DNA of 64,000 nucleotides, taken from the NCBI RefSeq assembly GCF_037975245.1, contig NC_092565.1, positions 14,785,499 to 14,849,498 of the forward strand, read 5' to 3'. The translations under genes and the position numbers were made by a program. The notes under the pieces are model-generated. The model was not told where the DNA came from and made no database searches. It saw only the letters and a program-made list of their open reading frames with translations. Origin of the DNA: Apostichopus japonicus. Taxonomy: Eukaryota > Echinodermata > Holothuroidea > Aspidochirotida > Stichopodidae. Of the stretch, positions 33,187 to 47,800 are shown in pieces; positions within the stretch are counted from its first letter, which is position 1; each line of letters begins with the position of its first letter.

Positions 33187-34110
33187 GACATGAACAGCAG
33201 ACATGGAGCTTGTCTGGGAATCGAACCGGAGACATGGAGTTTGTCTGTCTCTCTCCAGTCCAGAGCACTACCAACTGCGCCACTAGAACTGTTGAGAATT
33301 AATGCTCGTTTCTAATATTTAAACTTCAAAGTCCAGAATGGAATCAGTAAAAGAGCAAAAATATAAAATGCTCTTTCTGGGGTTCGAACCGGAGACATGG
33401 AGTTTGTCTGTCTCTCCAGTCCAGAGCACTACCAACTGCGCCACTAGAACTGTTGAGAATTAATGCTCGTTTCTAATATTTAAACTTCAAAGTCCAGAAA
33501 GGAATCAGTAAAAGAGAAAAAATATAAAATGCTCTGTCTGGGTTTCGAACCAGAGACATGGAGTTTGTCTGTCTCTCCAGTCCAGAGCACTACCAACTGC
33601 GCCACTAGAACTGTTGAGAATTAATGCTCGTTTCTAATATTTAAACTTCAAAGTCCAGAAAGGAATCAGTAAAAGAGCAAAAAATCAAAATGCTCTGACT
33701 GGGGATCGAACCAGAGACAGAGAGTTTGTCTGTCTCTCTCTACAGAGCACTACCAACTGCGCTACTAGAACTGTTGAGAATATGCTGGTTTCTAATATTT
33801 AAACTTCAAAGTTCAGAATGGAATCAGTAAAAGAGTAAAAGTATAAAATGCTCTGTCTGTGGTTCGAACCGGAGACATGGAGTTTGTCTGTCTCTCCAGT
33901 CCAGAGCACTACCAACTGCGCCACTAGAACTGTTGAGAATTAATGCTCGTTTCTAATATTTAAACTTCAAAGTCCAGAATGGAAGAAGAAAAAGAACAGA
34001 AAAGCAAAATGCTCTGTCTGGGGATCGAACCGGAGACATGGAGTTTGTCTGTGTCTCTCCAGTCCAGAGCACTACCAACTGCGCCACTAGAACTGTTGAG
34101 AATTATTGCT
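33187..34110 (-). repeat. Six-copy tandem array of a tRNA-like unit (~162 bp)
   Basis: Each unit contains, on the minus strand, TGGCGCAGTTGGTAGTGCTC (A box) and GGTTCGAACC or GGTTCGATTCC (B box), then a non-tRNA tail of about 85 bp (AACTTCAAAGTCCAG region). The landmark ACCAACTGCG recurs near 33270, 33430, 33593, 33757, 33910 and 34075. This is the structure of a tRNA-derived SINE body multiplied in tandem rather than dispersed. Confidence 0.7.
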
Positions 34111-34870
34111 CGTGTCTACTTAAAGAGAGGTTTTGAGAGCACCAACAAAGGTGTGAACATATATTATTTTTAAACCCCCCTTTTCAATGGGGTTAAACAT
34201 AGTAAGTCTCCTTACTTTATCAGTTTTCCCGTTCGAAATAAATCAAAATAGTACTTTGGATCTTATCTGTAAAATCTTTTGGAGGGCTAGGCAGATTCCT
34301 TTGGGACCACGTATCTCCCGAACGGAAGCAGATATGGACCTGGGAGATGCAAATTTGGGCTCCTGAGCATCGGTTAACCCATGTTACGTCATTTGGGCGA
34401 AATCGATTTTGGGTCGATTTTTTGTCAGTTTTGGCAAAAACTGCAAATCAGGTTTTTTGCCCCCACGCCCCCACACAACACCCAATTCCAAATTAAACTT
34501 CAGATTCGTAATCAGCGTGTCGCGAACTACCAGAAAAGATACACATTGATCGCTTTTGCGACAAAAAGTTTTTTCACCTCAAAAAAAAGTACGACCGAAA
34601 AACTTTTACGACGAACAAAGGATTAAAACCTTTTGTTGTCCCTAAAAGTTTTTCGTTTTTCTATTGTTCCTCTGGAGTTGCAAACTGAGCGAAAGAATTG
34701 TCATAAGAGTGCGCTCGACGTATCTTGCCAGTGATACGTGATTTCAAAGCAGTCAAATCGGACCTTTGTTTGTCATCTTGAGTTTTATCTTGACATTTAT
34801 AAATAAATGGGTCAGTTTTGGCAAAAACTGCAAGGTATACGTACCCATTACGGTTTTTTATGGTATTATA
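34111..34870. other. Region without a recognised gene
   Basis: TTTTGGCAAAAACTGCAA occurs twice (near 34430 and 34814). Otherwise nothing recognisable. Confidence 0.45.
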
Positions 34871-35245
34871 TATAATCCTTGTAGACTACTATTTTCATCT
34901 CTTCCAATCAGAGCACTTGAAAATAACATGTGACATTGGTCGTCCAATGAGAGCACGAGAAACTTGCATATGTCAATGTAATTCGACTCGGCATCTGTCA
35001 ATTTCAGAATAATGGCATAATAGATTCACCATATAAGTCATTGTCCTTCACAACGGCAACGGTATGGTCATGTTCTGGTGACTCGGAAAACGAAATTTCT
35101 CCCACCTTAACATCATACTCAGTGGTTGTGCACTGTAGAGTATGGCCACTCGCTATCTTTTCTAGAGTGGGTGGGTGGGTCGGTGGGGAAGTGGAGGGTG
35201 AGGGGAGAGGCAGTCCTACACCTATAGATGCATACTGACACTATC
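34871..35245 (-). repeat. Dispersed duplication, copy B
   Basis: Counterpart of 17121-17525. Compared with copy A it lacks about 12 and 9 bp inside the exon-like segment, and the donor reads GTGAAT instead of GTGAGT, so this copy looks further decayed. The match stops at the same ACTGACACTATC point in both. Confidence 0.6.
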
Positions 35246-38200
35246 AATTCCTGTACCTTCATAAATAAATAAAAACTTTAGTGTCAGTAAAAGTCTATGC
35301 AAGTTACTACAGGTAATACGTAGCAAAAAACGTCGGGTTAACAAAAATGACACAAAAGTTGAAGGTGACGGGAGGGATGTGGAGGAGCGGAGAAATTTAA
35401 GAGGTTTCAAATGGTGTAAGGGGGTGGAGAGGAATGGGTTTGTGGGGGGGGGAGGGGATAACCTCATTGGAGTTTATCATACTATAGTATCAACTATTTG
35501 TATGCTGCTGGGATGGGGGGGGGGGGGAGGGGGACTCATATGGTTGGCAAAGTGATCTGAAGAAGAGTTATATTACCAATCCCAATTCATAATCATCTAT
35601 AGAATACAGAGATAGGAATTTGCTTTACTTTTTTTTTTGCACCAGTTCACAAGTCACATGATTTACAAATGTTTACATAGTTCACAAGCTGTTGCTTCAT
35701 TCTCTCCCCACCACTCCCTCCTGGCAACATATCTTGCCTCCATCAGATGGATTCCTCTCCATATAAACAATTTATGAATGATCTTAACAATTACATATTT
35801 CGATCAAACAAGTCTCAATAATATTACCTAACAAAACTAGACAAAGTCACTCTTATATACGAATTCCTGTCACTAAAATATTTAACTAGCAAGACAAAAT
35901 GCAAAAAAAAAACAGGCAACTTCTCTCCAGAGATGAACGTAGACCAGACAACAGGAAGAGAAGAGAAATAAAAAACGACACCATGTACTCTCGAGTAGTC
36001 TAAGAACCGCCCTCATTACAGAACACATGTCAATGAACCCACTCTATTTAGGGAACACATGCCAATTGAAACCACTGTAATTAGGGAACACTGAAACCAC
36101 AATTCTTGCCCCTCTGTGACACCCTCCCCCCACCCTGCCCCCCCCCCCCCGTAACAGCAATGGATTTTCCTAAAAACTGTTATAATGCATGATTAACCAA
36201 TATTATCACTGTAGATAGCTAACTCTGTACCCTAAGTTACCAGTTTTAAACCAAATCCCATCTTTGAATATTCATAAGACTAATTTAAATGGCTCAAATC
36301 GTAATGTTTGGTTAATTAAAAGTTGTCAATAGCACAGTTACACTCCACCCTGTTATATATCTACACCAAGGTGTGTAACTTAAAGTTCTCTTCAAAACCT
36401 GGCCTCCATGTCTGGTCACAACTATCTCTTGATCAAAGTTTACTCAACCTATCATAAAATTTGCAAATAAATTAATAATTGAACGATAATAATTGAAACG
36501 TTCGTATATAGAAGAACATTAAAATCTTTTATAAACTACCAAAACTGTTACACTACCAGACATTTGGAACAAGCTGACAAATTCACATGAAAAAATTAAA
36601 TAAATTTATTTACAAAGTAATTTGTCTCACATCCAACCTTTTCCATCTGTTTCTTTGTTTTTGAGAATTTTCAAATTCTTATGTCAGTATGTCTTCGACA
36701 AGTATAACTCAACTTTCACTTATTGAAGTCATAGGCTGCCTGGATGCCATAAATTTAAGTAGAAGAGCAACAGCACCCTCCTGAAGTATAGTACCAGTAA
36801 TGTATAGGTACTACTTTAATTAATATCACTGCATACGTTAGAAATACAATTCAAGGCACTCAACAGTCTTAATCATTATTGTTGTTCAATGTTAATGTTT
36901 ACCTTATAAACACCATATCAAGATTCCCAACATGTGTCTTTGATACACAGCAGCCAACCCTCTCAAACCCCCCCCCCACCCCCTTCACCCTCGTCAATCC
37001 TTCCCACTAGTAAAGAGGGTATGTTTGCTACAGTATTAAAACATAACTTTCTTAAAAAATACTCAAAAGTTAATCAATCCCTTCTTTTACACACATATTA
37101 TTGCACAATACACTGTCATTAGCATATAAATGCTTGAATTTAAATATCTTAATAAAAACTCTTCATTTCACAAATCCAAGAACAGTCAATTGGTTTTGGG
37201 GTTTTTTGACAATGAAATTAGTATATGACAGACTCATCTTATTACAGCCGTACCCTTTGGTGTACCGTTTGCGACGAAGTCAACATCAACTCTAAGATAA
37301 CATCGCTTTCAAATTTTAACAAAGTTTTGGACCTCTATTATGAGCACAGCAAAGCTAATACCTAATATTTTTAAATTAATACAGCGATACGTTACTGAAA
37401 GGGAGGGGATGAATTTATTTCTTTGAAAGATAAATTTCTAAAGACTGATTTTCTTTAAAACTCAGGGCCTCAATCTGAGTTTATAGAAGAAAAAAACGGG
37501 ACACTTTTGTATCATCTGGTGCAACCAAAGACTGAGTTAATTTATAATTACATAAACTAATTTTCTGCATTTTTCTGCATATCATTTGCATTTATTATTG
37601 AATTCAAGCCCTCACAACTTGAATTCAATTTTAAATGAGTTTTTTTCTCTAAAAATCTATTGATAATGCTTTCACTCGTTCATGCCATCACGCAACAATT
37701 TCTTTACTAAAATTTCCCCTACACCTCCATAATGTAGGTTAACTAGTATATCTAGGATACATCTTTTAACATATGTTACTGCTGTACTAAACATATCTCA
37801 GTATTTGAACTTATCAGTATACTTTTATATGCTATGTAGCCTTTAACTTTCTTCACGTGGTGTAATATAAATATATGCCCGATACTGTTGATATACTCAA
37901 ATATTAATCAATACTGTGATAGGAGTACTAAATCTATTCATCTATGATATACTTGATATGTGTGTATCTATTTATTGTCATAGCATAAATATACTATATA
38001 CCATTCAATATAGTATATAATACATATGTGTGTATCCTTCTTGTCATAGCAAAGCTATACAATATACTATTAAGTATACTATACTGTATGTGTGTATCTA
38101 TTTCTTCAGCATAACTGTACTATGTACTATTAAATATAGTATATAATATATGTATGTGTGTATCTATTTCTTCTTGTAACAGCAGAAATATAGTATACTA

Positions 38201-38833
38201 TCAATATGTATCTGTTTCTCGTCATAGTATGACGATACTGCATACGATATATGTGCTCAGATATTTTCTCTCGTACAAATATACTAGAAAAAGTTTCTTA
38301 CAATTTGATATTTTAGCTGTCTATACTCCCTTATCTTGCTCGATATCACAGATGAAGATGTAATAATTCCATGGCTTTGGTGTTTTTTATATAGTAACAC
38401 ATGTTTTGACATTAAAAAAACACTTCTAACTCCACCCATACTCTGCCTCTTCCCATCCCTCTCCCCTCGATTTCTTCCCCAACTTTAGTTATGTCTACAT
38501 CTGCTGCTCAGATAGAAAATTCCCTATTATATGAAACAATTTCTTGCATTCAAATGACAAACTATTTTGCCTTTTCTCATTATAGTTTTAGTTCTTAATT
38601 TTTAGTAACACAATGGTAATAGATATTCATACGTCGATCACACGAATCTCTTTATCTATTAAAGTGTTTCAAGTTACTAACATCTTCTTAAAGAAGGCAC
38701 ATGGCTGAAAACTATTGGCAAGCTTACTTTGACTTTGTCTAAATTTACTTGTTCTTGTTGCTCAACCTTTTGACCAATTATCTACTTTATCTAGAGATGG
38801 AATTTAAAAAGTTATTTTCTCCCTCCGAGATGT
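35246..38833. other. Intergenic region downstream of the adhesion GPCR gene
   Basis: AT-rich, with several C- or G-runs (35515, 36140, 36970) and the degenerate repeat at 37960-38260. It probably holds the GPCR 3' UTR at its right end. No coding exon was recognised on either strand. Confidence 0.5.
37960..38260. repeat. Degenerate tandem repeat, about 70-bp unit
   Basis: TGTGTGTATCTATTTCTTCT ... CATAGCATAAATATACTATA recurs four to five times with many differences. It contains ATAGTATAT/ATATACTAT palindromes. Confidence 0.65.
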
Positions 38834-41800
38834 CTAACTGATTGGGGCAAGGTCATCCGTAGAACTCGAACCGAGTCTGCTCTGAGATCCGCTGGTGAAT
38901 GTGAACTGAGTCGTGGCGCCAACTTTGTTCTTCTTCCCGAATAAACCCTTGGACTTGCCAGATTTACTTGTTTCTTTCAGCTGTGAACAAAGACAAAAGT
39001 AAAAAAGGCTATTCTTAGTTCACAGAACCAGGGAGAGATGTACCTTAGTCAGGCTGCCCGTGTATTGAATCAGGTATAGGACAATACTGTAGTTCACAGA
39101 ACCAGGGAGAGATATGCCTTAGTCAGGCTGCTTGTGTATTGAATCAGGTATAGGACAATACTGTAGTTCACAGAACCAGGGAGAGATATGCCTTAGTCAG
39201 GCTGCTTGTGTATTGAATCAGGTATAGGACAATACTGTAGTTCACAGAACCAGGGAGAGATATGCCTTAGTCAGGCTGCTTGTGTATTGAATCAGGTATT
39301 GGAAAATACTGCAGTACACCAAACCAGGGAGAGATATACCTTACTCAGGCTGCCTGTGTATTGAATCAGGTATTGGACAATACTGTAGTTCACAGAACCA
39401 GGGAGAGATATGCCTTAGTCAGGCTGCTTGTGTATTGAATCAGGTATAGGACAATACTGTAGTTCACAGAACCAGGGAGAGATATACCTTATAATCAGGA
39501 TGCCAAATCAGCAACTCAACATATTTTAGTTCAAGCCAAGTTCTAAATATTATGCTTTATTAGGCAAGTGTGCAGCAGTTTCTACAGTGGAGGACCAATT
39601 GTAGAGATGATTCTAGATTGATGAAGTAAAATTAGACAAGAGATATATCTTTCTTACTCCTGTGGTTGAGCCCTGAATGGTGCTGGCATCTTTAGACCTT
39701 CGTATGTACTGACTGATCGCATTCCTGACCTGAGAAGATATAATGGTATACCAATATAATATTTCCTTTCATCCAATTGATGTGTTTACTATTAGAAGCC
39801 GATTGTTATCCAGAATCTAACCTTTTTTTCCATAAGTGATTTAATACTGCTCTCATCTAACCATGACTACCACTCGTTAACTAACTCCCTGAATTCAAAT
39901 TCATTGCACGGTAGTGAGCTCGTCAAAGCTGGGACTGGATGAGTTATATAACCAAACTCGCGAACGGATGAAATCTCTACAACTGAAATCATTCAACCAA
40001 GTTGATCAAAATAATACAAATCAATTTGTAATGACAATAAATTTAAAGTTAATAAATGTAATTGTGCCAGATGAGGGTGTGTTTGCATAAGGGAGGGGGG
40101 GGGAGAAGGGGGCAATTGACAATGCATAATCATGGACGTTAAATATGAATCTAAGAGATTGACTTTGGTCAGCTTGCAGCTTTGGTAAGGGAATGATGGC
40201 TTCTTCAAGAGTTCCTGCTTGCAGGAGGATCTTAATATATACATACAATACATACATACAGTGAAGTAGTAGTCATTTCTCTCCATCTAGTTTTCACTGC
40301 ATAACCAGATATCTCATACTTACCTCTGAGTTCATGGCACAGTAAAACAAAGCAACAAAGAGTCCCTGGGAAAAATATAAAAGGAAAGAAAAACCTGACT
40401 ATTTGCTTACAAATTCATTCCCAAACAAATCTGATGTCAGAATTCTGCAAAATATCACAGAAAGTGTCCTCTCACTTGAAACAACTCCTTGATATAGTTT
40501 TGATCAATTTGTTCTTTTTAAGATATTTTCCCCTCAGCTAGCCTAGTTATATTCCATGCCAAGTATTAAATGCAGTAATACATGGAATATTTTGCCATGT
40601 AGGGTTTCTTAGTTCGCAGGTTACCTGCGATTAATGCCTTAATGAGAAGTATCTGGGCAAGAAATTGTTCAGGACAGCGTCATATATTAGTTTGTTCTCG
40701 AATGAACCTTTATTTTGTGAACATCAAAACAGATGGCTGTCTGAGTTTGATTTGCAGAAATTTTTCTTAAAAAAGAAAATGACAGGTTTTGTTTGTCTGA
40801 GCAAATATAGAGCAAAATCCCAAATATAATCTTTTCATTTCACATGTATAAAACCAGCTGTTACAAACGACATTTCAGCTTGTCTGGGAATTTCTTTAAT
40901 ATCTTACAGGTTCTGCTCGTATAATATATGTACTTCAAATAACCACAGGCAGTCCAATTAAGCTATGGGAGAAAGTTATGGTCACAGAGCTAAACTCTTG
41001 AGATATTCTTCAAACTGTTCCGACATATTCTGCGGATGCAGCATTGATCTGCTTCCTGTTTCGTCATTTAATATCTGAATGAATGAATTAAAAAAAATGA
41101 TCTATCTTATTGTTACCTGTAATGAGTTGAGAACGTCATTAAGTATCTGCATAACACCGTTATTGCTGGCTAGAATAGACAGTAGGTGAGTACTTCCGAG
41201 TAGAGGCATCAGCAAGAGGGCGCTCCTCACTCCAGCCCTATGATACGAGGGTGAAACGAGAATCTGACAGTTAACTTAACACTGTTAACTTAACACTTTT
41301 TGTAGCGACACTAACAAAACGTCACTTGCAAGCAACAGAAAGTTAACTTTTTCAGATGGCCGCACACGGTTTGGGGCGAGTCTTCAATGCCTTTAAAGAT
41401 TAGTTTGTCAGATTTGTTGGTTTACTCTAGCAGTCACAAAGTGTGTGCTGATCGAGTCTAAGACTTACTTTACTTGAGTCACTTTCTCCGAAGATTCCTT
41501 CTCAGCCTGAAACTTGACTGCTTTGACTACCACCAGGGTGACTCGAATTAAGATGCAAAGATTTATCTGAAAGGACAAAACAAGAAAAGGAAAGGATCAG
41601 ACCGAGATTAGAAACCAATTCTGAAAGGTCACAGGAAATCTGTGGCTGCAACCAGATTCTCAACAGTGACCTCTGGATATAAGGCCAGTCACACAGAACC
41701 AAAGATAACCAAAGATAACACCCAAGTTACCAAAGATAACACTCAAGTTACCAAAGATAACATCCCAAGTTACCCAAGATAACACCCCAAGTTACCAAAG

Positions 41801-44800
41801 ATAACACCCCAGTTACCAAAGATAACGCCCAAGTTACCAAAGATAACACCCCAAGTTACCAAAGATAAAACCCAAGTTACCAAAGATAACACCCCAAGTT
41901 ACCAAAGATAACACCCCAGTTACCAAAGATAACACCCTAGTTACCAAAGATAGCACCCAAGTTACCAAAGATAACACCCCAAGTTACCAAAGATAAAACC
42001 CAAGTTACCAAAGATAACACCCCAAGTTACCAAAGATAGCACCCAAGTTACCAAAGATAACACCCCAAGTTACCAAAGATAACACCCCAAGTTACCAAAG
42101 ATAACGCCCCAGTTACCAAAGATAACACCCCAAGTTACCAAGATAACGCCCAAGTTACCAAAGATAACACCCCAAGTTACCAAAGATAAAACCCAAGTTA
42201 CCAAAGATAACACCCCAAGTTACCAAAGATAACACCCCAGTTACCAAAGATAACACCCTAGTTACCAAGATAAAACCCAAGTTACCAAAGATAACACCCC
42301 AAGTTACCAAAGATAAAACCCAAGTTACCAAAGATAACACCCCAAGTTACCAAAGATAGCACCCAAGTTACCAAAGATAACACCCCAAGTTACCAAAGAT
42401 AATACCCCAGTTACCAAAGATAACGCCCAAGTTACCAAAGATAACACCCCAAGTTACCAAAGATAAAACCCAAGTTACCAAAGATAACACCCCAAGTTAC
42501 CAAAGATAAAACCCAAGTTACCAAAGATAACACCCCAAGTTACCAAAGATAGCACCCAAGTTACCAAAGATAACACCCCAAGTTACCAAAGATAACACCC
42601 CAGTTACCAAAGATAATGCCCAAGTTACCAAAGGTAACACCTCTTTCAACCACATTTGTACTAGACAGGACCTGTAAACCAATATGGAAAGTGTTTGATA
42701 GCAACATACATTGTCAACAAACTGACTGGTGTTTTTATCATGACATGGATTAATCATGCAAAGTCAAGAAGTGAATTGATCAGTTTCTTACTGTCATTGA
42801 GAAGCATCAACATACTCTTTATTTTTCCTTTCTTAACTTAAGACAACATTGACAATCTAAAGCTGTCAGCATGAATAAAACTGGATCAGATATTTCCAAT
42901 AACTTTCTTAGTTCTGTGTCTATATTTATCTCAAAGCTCAGTCTGGTCACTGATGTGAAAGAACTTCTTACCACCACAATGATCAAGATGGGAATCACCA
43001 CAAACCAAATGTGACCTTCATCATTTGTTAAATAGCATCTGCAAGAAAAAAAGGAAAGGAATAAAAACAGTAAAAAAAAACAATAATGAAGAAATGAAAG
43101 ACAATGTTAGGGAAACAATAATTACTCTCGTGAGATGATACCGAAGGTATTATTACGACTCATTCCAGGTTGATTGCCCTTGATGGTGTGTAGAAAACAA
43201 ACTTGTCCAGAGACAACAGAAAACAACCATTAATGGTCAAATGTTTATATTTCTGAACCTGTCACACAGCTACGGAAACATTACCGTGCCGTCAATATGT
43301 AGTGATCTTTCTCTTCAGTTTTTGCTGCAAAATGGAAAATTGCCATATCTTCTGAGAAAGACATGTTGACGTCACGTTAATGTTTCCATAAATGGCAGGC
43401 TGAAATTTATGTTTTGAACTAAAGGGGCTCCCACACGGTTATAAAAAGCTTGCTAGATACCTTATCATGGTTGCAACACACTATGAAACACTCTCATACA
43501 GTAAGACAAAGCTTGCTAGATACCTTAACATGGTTGCAACACACTATGAAACACCCTCATACAGTAAGACAAAGCTTGCTAGATACCTTAACATGGTTGC
43601 AACACACTATGAAACACTCTCATACAGTAAGACAAAGCTTGCTAGATACCTTAACATGGTTGCAACACACTATGAAACACCCTCATACAGTAAGACAAAG
43701 CTTGCTAGATACCTTAACATGGTTGCAACACACTATGAAACACTCTCATACAGTAAGACAAAGCTTGCTAGATACCTTAACATGGTTGCAACACACTATG
43801 AAACACTCTCATACAGTAAGACAAAGCTTGCTAGATACCTTAACATGGTTGCAACACACTATGAAACACCCTCATACAGTAAGACAAAGCTTGCTAGATA
43901 CCTTAACATGGTTGCAACACACTATGAAACACCCTCATACAGTAAGACAAAGCTTGCTAGATACCTTAACATGGTTGCAACACACTATGAAACACTCTCA
44001 TACAGTAAGACAAAGCTTGCTAGATACCTTAACATGGTTGCAACACACTATGAAACACTCTCATACAGTAAGACAAAGCTTGCTAGATACCTTAACATGG
44101 TTGCAACACACTATGAAACACTCTCATACAGTAAGACAAAGCTTGCTAGATACCTTAACATGGTTGCAACACACTATGAAACACCCTCATACAGTAAGAC
44201 AAAGCTTGCTAGATACCTTAACATGGTTGCAACACACTATGAAACACTCTCATACAGTAAGACAAAGCTTGCTAGATACCTTAACATGGTTGCAACACAC
44301 TATGAAACAGCCTCATACAGTAAGACAAAGCTTGCTAGATACCTTAACATGGTTGCAACACACTATGAAACACTCTCATACAGTAAGACAAAGCTTGCTA
44401 GATACCTTAACATGGTTGCAACACACTATGAAACACTCTCATACAGTAAGACAAAGCTTGCTAGATACCTTAACATGGTTGCAACACACTATGAAACACT
44501 CTCATACAGTAAGACAAAGCTTGCTAGATACCTTAACATGGTTGCAACACACTATGAAACACTCTCATACAGTAAGACAAAGCTTGCTAGATACCTTAAC
44601 ATGGTTGCAACACACTATGAAACACTCTCATACAATAAGACATACTTGCTAGATACCTTGACATGGTTGCAACACACTATGAAACACCCTCATACAGTAA
44701 GACAAAGCTTGCTAGATACCTTGACATGGTTGCAACACACTATGAAACACCCTCATACAGTAAGACAAAGCTTGCTAGATACCTTGACATGGTTGCAACA

Positions 44801-47800
44801 CACTATGAAACACCCTCATACAGTAAGACAAACCTTGCTAGATACCTTGACATGGTTGCAACACACTATGAAACACTCTCATACAGTAAGACAAAGCTTG
44901 CTAGATACCTTGACATGGTTGCAACACACTATGAAACACCCTCATACAGTAAGACAAAGCTTGCTAGATACCTTGACATGGTTGCAACACACTATGAAAC
45001 ACCCTCATACAGTAAGACAAAGCTTGCTAGATACCTTGACATGGTTGCAACACACTATGAAACACTCTCATACAGTAAGACAAAGCTTGCTAGATACCTT
45101 GACATGGTTGCAACACACTATGAAACACTCTCATACAGTAAGACAAAGCTTGCTAGATACCTTAACATGGTTGCAACACACTATGAAACACCCTCATACA
45201 GTAAGACAAAGCTTGCTAGATACCTTAACATGGTTGCAACACACTATGAAACACCCTCATACAGTAAGACAAAGCTTGCTAGATACCTTAACATGGTTGC
45301 AACACACTATGAAACACTCTCATACAGTAAGACAAAGCTTGCTAGATACCTTAACATGGTTGCAACACACTATGAAACACTCTCATACAGTAAGACAAAG
45401 CTTGCTAGATACCTTAACATGGTTGCAACACACTATGAAACACTCTCATACAGTAAGACAAAGCTTGCTAGATACCTTAACATGGTTGCAACACACTATG
45501 AAACACCCTCATACAGTAAGACAAAGCTTGCTAGATACCTTAACATGGTTGCAACACACTATGAAACACTCTCATACAGTAAGACAAAGCTTGCTAGATA
45601 CCTTAACATGGTTGCAACACACTATGAAACAGCCTCATACAGTAAGACAAAGCTTGCTAGATACCTTAACATGGTTGCAACACACTATGAAACACTCTCA
45701 TACAGTAAGACAAAGCTTGCTAGATACCTTAACATGGTTGCAACACACTATGAAACACTCTCATACAGTAAGACAAAGCTTGCTAGATACCTTAACATGG
45801 TTGCAACACACTATGAAACACTCTCATACAGTAAGACAAAGCTTGCTAGATACCTTAACATGGTTGCAACACACTATGAAACACTCTCATACAGTAAGAC
45901 AAAGCTTGCTAGATACCTTAACATGGTTGCAACACACTATGAAACACTCTCATACAATAAGACATACTTGCTAGATACCTTGACATGGTTGCAACACACT
46001 ATGAAACACCCTCATACAGTAAGACAAAGCTTGCTAGATACCTTGACATGGTTGCAACACACTATGAAACACCCTCATACAGTAAGACAAAGCTTGCTAG
46101 ATACCTTGACATGGTTGCAACACACTATGAAACACCCTCATACAGTAAGACAAACCTTGCTAGATACCTTGACATGGTTGCAACACACTATGAAACACTC
46201 TCATACAGTAAGACAAAGCTTGCTAGATACCTTAACATGGTTGCAACACACTATGAAACACTCTCATACAGTAAGACAAAGCTTGCTAGATACCTTAACA
46301 TGGTTGCAACACACTTTGAAACACCCTCATACAGTAAGACAAAGCTTGCTAGATACCTTAACATGGTTGCAACACACTATGAAACACTCTCATACAGTAA
46401 GACAAAGCTTGCTAGATACCTTAACATGGTTGCAACACACTATGAAACACTCTCATGCAATAAGACAAAGCTTGCTAGAATACCTCAACATGGTTGCAAC
46501 ACACTATGAAACACTCTCATATAGTAAGATATACTTGCTAGAATACCTCAACATGGTTGCAAAACACTATAAAACACTCTCATACAATAAGACATACTTG
46601 CTAGATACCTTGACATGGTTGCAACACACTATGAAACACTCTCATACAGTAAGACAAAGCTTGCTAGATACCTTAAAATGGTTGCAACACACAATGAAAT
46701 ACTTTCATACAGTTCTTTAATATATCTTTGTATCATAGTTATATATACTTGTGTAACAATGCTTGTGTAAATCCAGAGTATTCATGATTACACTGAATTT
46801 TAGTAGCAGCAAGCCATGCTACATATTGTGCCACCTTGCAGTCCGGTTGAATAAACAGCAATTTTGAATGATTTCAATCGAATATCGGTATCTCCAAAGT
46901 GACTTATTATCAGCCAAGCAATAAATACTCTTTCAATTTCTGTCTGTTGATAGGCTTTCCTCAACCTGAAGTATAAGATGCTGTTAAATGAACCAATTGA
47001 ATTACCAGTCTCAGGTGGTTGAACTTGGTTTCATTTTTGTACATTGCATACAGCTCTCCAAACCTTAATTATTGGTGACCATTTTAAAGGGTGTGAAGAC
47101 TCGCGCACAAAGAAAAGTCTGATGCCGGTAATCTGACCTAGATTCGAATGAGGTGTAACAGAAGTGTTTAACACCACCATCAATCCCAGATAATACACAC
47201 ACAGCTTGCTACCGTCGGTAATCGGGCACTAGTGTACAGTCAGAACATGCAACGGAAAGTTAACTTTTTCAGAGCGCGGCACGCGGTTTGGGGCGAGTCT
47301 TCAATGCCTTTAAATGAACAATTTGAGTACTTCTCATCATATTAACAGACATCACTCACATTTTCTTCTCTTCCGTTACTGGAGTTGTCATCATGAAAGC
47401 CAGAGCTGCTACCACAAAAATTAGAGGTAAACCTGAAAAGTTTAGAAAACAAATTTCTTTTTAATCCTACTACGCTGGTCGGGATTTGTAACATATCTCC
47501 TCTCGGTCTGTAAATCAATCAGTGCTCACTCAGAATATTTAAAATCATAGCAAGAATAGCAATTAGGAATTTTGGCACCACAAAAAAGTCAATTACTTGG
47601 CAGAAAGAATGGATCAAAACAAAATGTTTCTTAAGGTATCATGAAAACTTCTCTTTAAAATCTTAACACCATAATCACTTGGAAATCTCAAACTGGTGTG
47701 AGGTGAAATAAGAGTTGCAAGATTTCAAAAAAAAAGAAACTGCAAGTTAGGTTTGCTTCACTTCATATTCAGTATTATATTTCACTGACCAGAACCTCCC

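Noticed and set aside
33187-34110. CRISPR-like array (direct repeats with regular spacing)
   Set aside because: The whole ~162-bp unit repeats, with no unique spacers, and the host is a eukaryote. The 61-, 63- and 22-bp arrays were rejected for the same reason.
43450-46720. Very long plus-strand open frames (up to 835 codons) that look like a repeat protein
   Set aside because: They are produced by a 63-bp tandem repeat whose length is a multiple of three. There is no start context, splice structure or domain, and the array sits in an intron of a minus-strand gene.
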